DNA of 57,366 nt from Gracilaria vermiculophylla (taxonomy: Eukaryota > Rhodophyta > Florideophyceae > Gracilariales > Gracilariaceae), in assembly GCA_019155205.2 (NCBI GenBank), contig JAHNZQ020003146.1, positions 1,066,343 through 1,123,708 of the forward strand, given 5' to 3'. A program made the translations under genes and the position numbers. Below the pieces are notes generated by a model, which was not told the DNA's origin, ran no database searches, and worked only from the letters and a program-made list of their open reading frames with translations. Position 1 is the first letter of the stretch. Each line of letters begins with the position of its first letter. Of this stretch, positions 55,438 to 57,366 are shown piece after piece.

Positions 55438-56220
55438 TCACGAAGACAAAAGCCCATCTGTGCGTAGCTTATTCGTACCACGAGTTTGATAAGGAAACCC
55501 ACTGCAGTGTAGGAGCGGAGGCCACGCGAGTCCTACACGTCCATGGAAAGCAAACATGCTCGCTTGCTCTTCGAAGGGACCAAAAAGTAGAAGACCAGCA
55601 AAGTAACGCTCAGGAGCAGCACCACGTGGTGTGGTTACATACCCCAAATAGGCACCAGTGGAAGCAGAAGCACCGAACGGAGTTGCAGGAGTCGGAAGGT
55701 ACGGGTTGTGAGTGGTGCGCAAACACTTTGACTGGTGGCTTTCCTCCAAACGCGTGAGGAAAATCATGGGCTCGGTGACCATGTGGTGTCCCTGGCACGA
55801 AAAAGAGTCCCGAGCATCCCGAATGATTGTGTTCATACCAGCCACACGGATCAATCCGATAAGACGATCAGCTCGTGCGTGGTTGGTGGAAATAGCATTT
55901 ACAGCACCAGGACGGATGAAATACCGAAGAAAACCCTGATGGAGACCTTGTGGTGTTTTGTGGATATCCAATCCGTCAGGTACTTTTCTCAAGGCAGGGG
56001 ACGGGGTCAATAATTCGGATGAAACCATAGACGCACTGAAATGTCCCACAGAGGTGACTGGAAGGCCGCGGCTTTGGGATAACGACCAATGGGTGTGAAA
56101 ACCCGAATTAATTAGTGGAAGCAGGCTCAAACGTAGCGTCAGAGGTACAGGAACCTGAGCCACTGCCACCAGGAACTTGTGAACTCTGAAAAACCGAGGC
56201 ACCATTGGAACTTTAACCAC
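55438..56220 (-). CDS. Minus-strand ORF in the tail of element H, possible antisense ORF
   Basis: 260 codons without a stop, opposite to gag-pol and at the same place as the antisense ORFs of B, D, E and F. Likeness is limited. HKTPQGLHQGFLRYF then RADRLIGLIRVAG follow each other as HEMPPRQRLKYYL and LARFVMLVAST do in B, and a Pro/Ala/Thr-rich stretch comes after. Further minus-strand frames upstream (56573-56316, 56956-56615) could be its N-terminal parts. No known domain. It could also be chance, since long frames appear on both strands here. Confidence 0.4.
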   Translation of the reverse strand: MVKVPMVPRFFRVHKFLVAVAQVPVPLTLRLSLLPLINSGFHTHWSLSQSRGLPVTSVGHFSASMVSSELLTPSPALRKVPDGLDIHKTPQGLHQGFLRYFIRPGAVNAISTNHARADRLIGLIRVAGMNTIIRDARDSFSCQGHHMVTEPMIFLTRLEESHQSKCLRTTHNPYLPTPATPFGASASTGAYLGYVTTPRGAAPERYFAGLLLFGPFEEQASMFAFHGRVGLAWPPLLHCSGFPYQTRGTNKLRTDGLLSS

Positions 56221-57366
56221 GGGTCGTCATCGTCATCGCCTGGCACGAAATGGTCGCTAATCTGATGGTCCATTTCAGAAGCAGACGAATGGGCATTGTG
56301 ATTCGACTCGCCACACTACTGGCTAGGTTTAAACTCATGACAGAGCACCACGTCTAGTATGGTTTGGAACTCTGCGGCCGTAAACGGAGTATTGGCAACC
56401 AAGTTGGATACCGTGACTTCTTCACGACTCACAGTGACCAAATGGTTATGCAAGCGGACGTTATGACAGATTACGGACAAAGAAAAACAGAAAAGACAGC
56501 TGGGCGGCGTCGACGGTGTCTTCGCTCCAGCGCTCTGGATCGACAACCCAGTTGGTGTGCAACAGATAGCCAAATCAGACCATTTTGGGCATAGCGTGGT
56601 AGATACTGTTAGATTTATCTACGTGTTGCGAAATCGGAACCATTCTCTGGGAATACTACAGTCCGCCAGGACCTCAGTTGTACGCCAAGTTGGAATGTGC
56701 TATTGGGGGAGTCACCGTAATAAAAGGTGTGTGGCGCCATTTTTGCATGAATCGCAGCAGGTCGAGTAAGGACCGGCCAACCGACTGGTATCACGTATGG
56801 AGTCCGGTGGTTGGAAATGTGAGCGAGGCGCTCACTGTCACACCGCAGGAAAGTTATGGAGACCAGGATGATAGTACAATGAAACACCTGCGGGAATTGA
56901 AATAGGTTTTTCGGCATGGGCCAGTCAACCTCCGAGACCAACAACACTGGATGCACGTTAGAAAGGTCATATACACATTAGCCATGAGACTGAAATAGCT
57001 CGCAAAAAAAGATCACTGGATGCGGCACGGAAGCCGAATCAAGGGTTAAGGGAGTTGAGGCGTTGTGCTAAACAGTGTGGATTGGAGTTTTGGAGGACGT
57101 CGTCGTCACTAAGAACGTCTTGACCAGTGTAGTGCAATGGCCCGTCGAGGGTATGCCGCAACAGCGGTCTTCATAAGGATTTGATCCGCTCCCGGCTGCC
57201 ACAACCGTGGTTATGAATAGTATTAGCTTCACTAGCCCGATTTGGGGGTGTCCCTAGGAAGGGTAGTAATTGTGGCCTCGTGTGCCGATATTGGCCCGAT
57301 GACGGGTGCGCCGTGACAAGCCTGCCACGGTTGCACATCTGTACTACAGTAGCCGGCCTTGCCGGG
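56221..57366. other. Right end of the window, tail of element H
   Basis: Minus-strand frames 56573-56316 and 56956-56615 have no family. Nothing else is recognised up to the edge. TGTACTACAG near 57341 is a weak hint of a 3' LTR start. Confidence 0.35.

Larger units (their letters stand above)
48153..57366 (+). mobile_element. Element H: very decayed family-3 Ty3/gypsy element, open at the window edge
   Basis: Order is LTR (48153-48699), PBS, gag, protease, RT, integrase, C-terminal module, then a tail with long minus-strand frames. The 3' LTR is not seen. TGTACTACAGTAGCC at 57341 resembles an LTR start, but the window ends there. Stops are frequent in pol, while a 180-codon gag frame and a 260-codon minus-strand frame in the tail are clean. 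Confidence 0.75.

Noticed and set aside
1..57366. CRISPR arrays, bacterial operons, rRNA genes
   Set aside because: No regularly spaced short repeats, no ribosome-binding patterns and no rRNA-like sequence were seen. The content is eukaryotic transposable elements.

Overview
This window is a eukaryotic, non-coding-type stretch made almost entirely of transposable elements. I see no host gene that I can defend. There are LTR retrotransposons with chromodomain integrases (Ty3/gypsy chromoviruses), one Ty1/copia element, a broken piggyBac-type transposase gene and a very small LTR element. All are in some state of decay. The host cannot be named from this alone. A repeat-rich protist such as an oomycete is my best guess, from the style of the piggyBac protein and of the Gag proteins, but that is only an impression.

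Layout. From 1 to 15480, a minus-strand piggyBac-type transposase gene (15480 down to 2157) has been cut by three minus-strand family-1 LTR insertions. Element A (1-2156) runs off the left edge. Element B is full length (2647-14266, target duplication ATAAT). C is a solo LTR (14335-14891). B carries gag, protease, RT, RNase H, integrase and chromodomain, plus a 1.06-kb unclassified insertion in RNase H. Element D (16225-21883, plus strand) is a family-1 deletion derivative without protease, RT and RNase H. Element E (22054-36512, plus strand) is an older family-1 relative that was entered by a copia element (27869-31629) whose gag-protease half is inverted. Its 3' LTR is cut off at a (TA)n run. 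Element F (36539-46162, minus strand) belongs to a second family with ~950-bp LTRs. It has lost integrase, has an inverted solo LTR (G) inside it, and hosts a 309-bp TRIM/SMART-like element (43282-43590). A family-3 solo LTR (I, minus) and the very decayed element H (48153 to the right edge, plus) fill the rest.

The most interesting signal is a long reading frame on the strand opposite to gag-pol, in the 2-3 kb between the chromodomain and the 3' LTR. It is recognisable in B, D, E and the different-family element F, and perhaps in H. In B the core frame runs 3826-5802 with no frameshift and five stops, at least two of which read as TGG in a sister copy. I do not recognise the protein.

All boundaries come from reading by eye. 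LTR ends in families 2 and 3 and in the copia element are approximate to a few tens of bases. Identities quoted are by-eye estimates.
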